Part shown: piece by piece, positions 63,653 through 64,000 of the stretch
Numbering within the stretch: the first letter of the stretch is position 1
Layout of the letters: every line of letters starts with the position of its first letter
NCBI RefSeq assembly: GCF_000427425.1
Contig: NZ_KE386494.1
Coordinates: forward strand, 4,857-68,856
Length of the DNA stretch: 64,000 bases
Reading direction: 5' to 3'
DNA from: Caldanaerobius polysaccharolyticus DSM 13641
Lineage (GTDB): Bacteria > Bacillota > Thermoanaerobacteria > Thermoanaerobacterales > Caldanaerobiaceae
Made by a program: the position numbers and the translations under genes
The notes under the pieces: model-generated
The model's database searches: none
The model's input: only the letters and a program-made list of their open reading frames with translations
Told to the model about the DNA's origin: nothing

Positions 63653-64000
63653 ATGAAACCCAGCAAGAAAAAGGTTCAGAAAAGGCTAAATAACGAAGTA
63701 AAAGGATTGTTATTTTTGTGCTTGTCGCTGCTGTCATTTATAAGCCTTTACACGCGCTCTGCAGGGGTTTTAGGCGTTTTTATAAAGACATTGCTTTCGG
63801 GCCTTTTAGGAAAAGGAGCTGTAATCGTACCTGCTTTTATATTGCTGTATTCCTTTAATACTTTTACATCATATAGGTTTATGCCTAAGATAAGATTTAT
63901 AGCGCTTTTTCTGATAGCTTTCATAGTTGATATGCTGCTTCACATGTCTTCGTACAGTGACGTGCACCATGGTTATGGTTACTACATAAAGTACGCTTTT
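63653..64000 (+). CDS. ftsK: DNA translocase FtsK/SpoIIIE, N-terminal part (runs out to the right)
   Basis: The first 116 residues of a membrane protein, ATG 63653 with gaggtgg ahead. A basic start (MKPSKKKVQKRLNNEVKG) and three to four hydrophobic helices (LLFLCLSLLSFISLYTRSAG, then VIVPAFILLYSFNTF) fit the 4-TM domain of FtsK/SpoIIIE, including the SAG turn after helix 1. The motor is beyond the window, so the call is not fully proved. Confidence 0.75.
   Translation, partial: MKPSKKKVQKRLNNEVKGLLFLCLSLLSFISLYTRSAGVLGVFIKTLLSGLLGKGAVIVPAFILLYSFNTFTSYRFMPKIRFIALFLIAFIVDMLLHMSSYSDVHHGYGYYIKYAF

Noticed and set aside
1-64000. tRNA or rRNA genes
   Set aside because: None recognised by eye in the gaps; the gaps lack cloverleaf-like GC stems with a T-loop GTTCGA motif in proper place.

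Overview
The window looks like chromosomal DNA from a low-GC, saccharolytic, anaerobic and probably thermophilic Firmicute of the Thermoanaerobacterales (Thermoanaerobacterium or Caldanaerobius-like). The reasons are three GH39 xylosidase-type genes beside GH10, acetyl xylan esterase and GH31 remnants, methylglyoxal synthase, AGGAGG-type ribosome sites with many TTG/GTG starts, and a radC-mreBCD-mrdA-minCDE-rodA block. This is inference; no rRNA or tRNA gene is present to fix the taxon.

Positions 1-9,300 are a decaying xylan-degradation cluster. They hold the end of a GH10 xylanase, a frameshifted N-terminal scrap of an acetyl xylan esterase, a truncated secreted xylanase start, a broken DDE (YREK) transposase, an intact serine beta-lactamase-like hydrolase, two intact intracellular GH39 beta-xylosidases, and an IS110-family fragment with a strongly palindromic non-coding flank.

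Positions 9,300-23,800 are an accessory island. They contain an N-truncated DUF4209 protein with a HEPN-like RxxxxH motif, a NERD-domain nuclease-like protein, a YwfO/YwgA-like pair whose HD gene is split cleanly by an ISLre2 element (10-bp target duplication, frame restorable), a PD-(D/E)XK protein with a slippage-prone 12-bp tandem repeat, a zinc-ribbon/FxLYD protein and a PDZ-less trypsin-like protease. A second dead ISLre2 copy truncates an operon on the minus strand that resembles MnxE/MnxF/MnxG manganese oxidase genes.

Positions 23,800-32,400 return to metabolism: an Old Yellow Enzyme with an Fe-S site, a third and divergent GH39 with a C-terminal FN3, a deletion that fuses the 5' half of a zinc alcohol dehydrogenase out of frame to a GH31 lacking its N-terminus, a macro-domain protein and an Fe-alcohol dehydrogenase.

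Positions 32,400-42,300 are the most striking part. A minimal NHEJ pair (Ku and a ligase-only LigD) is followed at once by a complete four-gene Wadjet (JetABCD) anti-plasmid system of the TIGR02677/02678/02680/02679 subtype, all on one strand with overlapping genes. A nuclease that cuts circular DNA thus sits beside a repair module that can seal breaks.

Positions 42,300-64,000 are core chromosome: a YkvI-type permease, pgi, manA, a GltB-like FMN protein, signal peptidase, a phosphoesterase, a frameshifted ECF S component, a 4-OT tautomerase, a CDF transporter, maf, radC, mreBCD, mrdA, minCDE, rodA, mgsA, an M23 peptidase under a hairpin that hides its ribosome site, the TIGR03960/TIGR03936 pair and the start of ftsK.
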